From Solirubrobacterales bacterium (GTDB taxonomy: Bacteria; Actinomycetota; Thermoleophilia; Solirubrobacterales; Solirubrobacteraceae), in assembly GCA_019240305.1 (NCBI GenBank), contig JAFAYP010000447.1, positions 1 to 32,364 of the forward strand: a stretch of DNA of 32,364 nt, in the 5' to 3' direction. A program made the position numbers and the translations under genes. Shown here one piece after another: positions 32,162 through 32,364 of the stretch. The notes below the pieces were generated by a model that was not told where the DNA came from, did not search any database, and saw only the letters and a list, made by a program, of their open reading frames with translations. Every line of letters starts with the position of its first letter. The first letter of the stretch is position 1.

Positions 32162-32364
32162 CTAGGGTGCACCCGCCGACCACAGTGCCGTGCCGTTGGC
32201 CGCGCTCGGGCCATCCCGCTCGGGGACGAGCTCGGAGTCGGTCACGGTACGGACGACCCTTGCCGGATTGCCGACAACCACGGCGAACGGCGGTACGTGT
32301 TTGGTTACGACCGCTCCCGCCCCGACCATGGCGCCCTCGCCGACGTTGACGCCCGGTACGAAGG
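32162..32364 (-). CDS. Hexapeptide-repeat N-acetyltransferase, 3' end only
   Basis: The gene enters from the right edge, so the start is missing and the ORF track does not list it. The 67 visible codons read [19 protein letters not shown], then [15 protein letters not shown], and a short tail ending in TAG. This is the C-terminal end of a left-handed beta-helix acetyltransferase, most like the one at 20587-21162. It is the third enzyme of this kind in the window. It lies 99 nt upstream of the FAD-binding protein gene on the same strand. Confidence 0.8.
   Translation of the reverse strand, partial: FVPGVNVGEGAMVGAGAVVTKHVPPFAVVVGNPARVVRTVTDSELVPERDGPSAANGTALWSAGAP

Noticed and set aside
1-32364. 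Prophage, insertion sequence, CRISPR array or toxin-antitoxin pair
   Set aside because: No integrase, transposase, cas gene, spaced direct-repeat array or recognisable toxin/antitoxin pair was seen on either strand.

Overview
The window is high-GC, almost fully coding DNA with no rRNA, tRNA, CRISPR array, transposase or phage gene. GTG and TTG starts are frequent, as are TAG-N-N-T boxes about 7 nt before start codons (leaderless-type promoters). Gene content (AT-hook/winged-helix basic protein, LmeA-like DUF2993 protein, M50 protease with CBS domains, ECF42-type sigma factor, Stf0-type sulfotransferase, surface-sugar genes) points to an actinobacterium, most likely class Thermoleophilia (Solirubrobacterales). 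That placement is inference; no marker gene is present to prove it.

Layout. 1-2.7 kb: the 3' end of a phosphodiester glycosidase, a secreted alpha/beta hydrolase, then a TetR regulator with a DUF2993 membrane protein on the other strand. 2.8-7.7 kb, all minus: a small membrane protein, a coupled Hsp20-Lon pair (GTGA overlap), a metallo-beta-lactamase hydrolase and rmlC. 7.8-9.4 kb: two very small proteins, an SRPBCC protein and the AT-hook protein. 9.4-10.7 kb: an inverted-repeat-rich noncoding stretch with a candidate structured RNA, then a sulfotransferase gene bracketed by two hairpins with identical 10-bp arms. 10.7-16 kb: core metabolism and proteolysis (mdh, M32 carboxypeptidase, M50 protease, tal). 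15.7-18.6 kb: ECF42 sigma factor, a hexapeptide acetyltransferase, a cluster of alternating inverted repeats and a Cys-rich lipoprotein.

18.6-23.4 kb, all minus: a nucleotide-sugar locus. Aminotransferase, Gfo/Idh oxidoreductase and hexapeptide N-acetyltransferase overlap end to end in the manner of WbpE/WbpB/WbpD, which make diacetamido-uronic acids. An ECF sigma factor and a second aminotransferase follow. 23.6-27.8 kb is regulatory: a NarL-type response regulator, a small helical protein, a histidine kinase coupled to an atypical response regulator lacking the phospho-acceptor Asp, and a second ECF sigma factor clearly paralogous to the one in the sugar locus. A 16-bp dyad GTTCA-N6-TGAAC occurs in both divergent intergenic regions of this block. 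27.9-32.4 kb: a MetA-like acyltransferase and a MetY-like sulfhydrylase in tandem, a large FAD/NAD(P)-binding protein, and the 3' end of a third hexapeptide acetyltransferase.

Working picture (inference): 16.9-27.8 kb could be a surface-glycan locus with its own two-component and sigma-factor control. The least explained parts are the candidate RNA at 9464-9557, the repeat cluster at 17.7-17.8 kb and the shared dyads at 23.5 and 26.9 kb.
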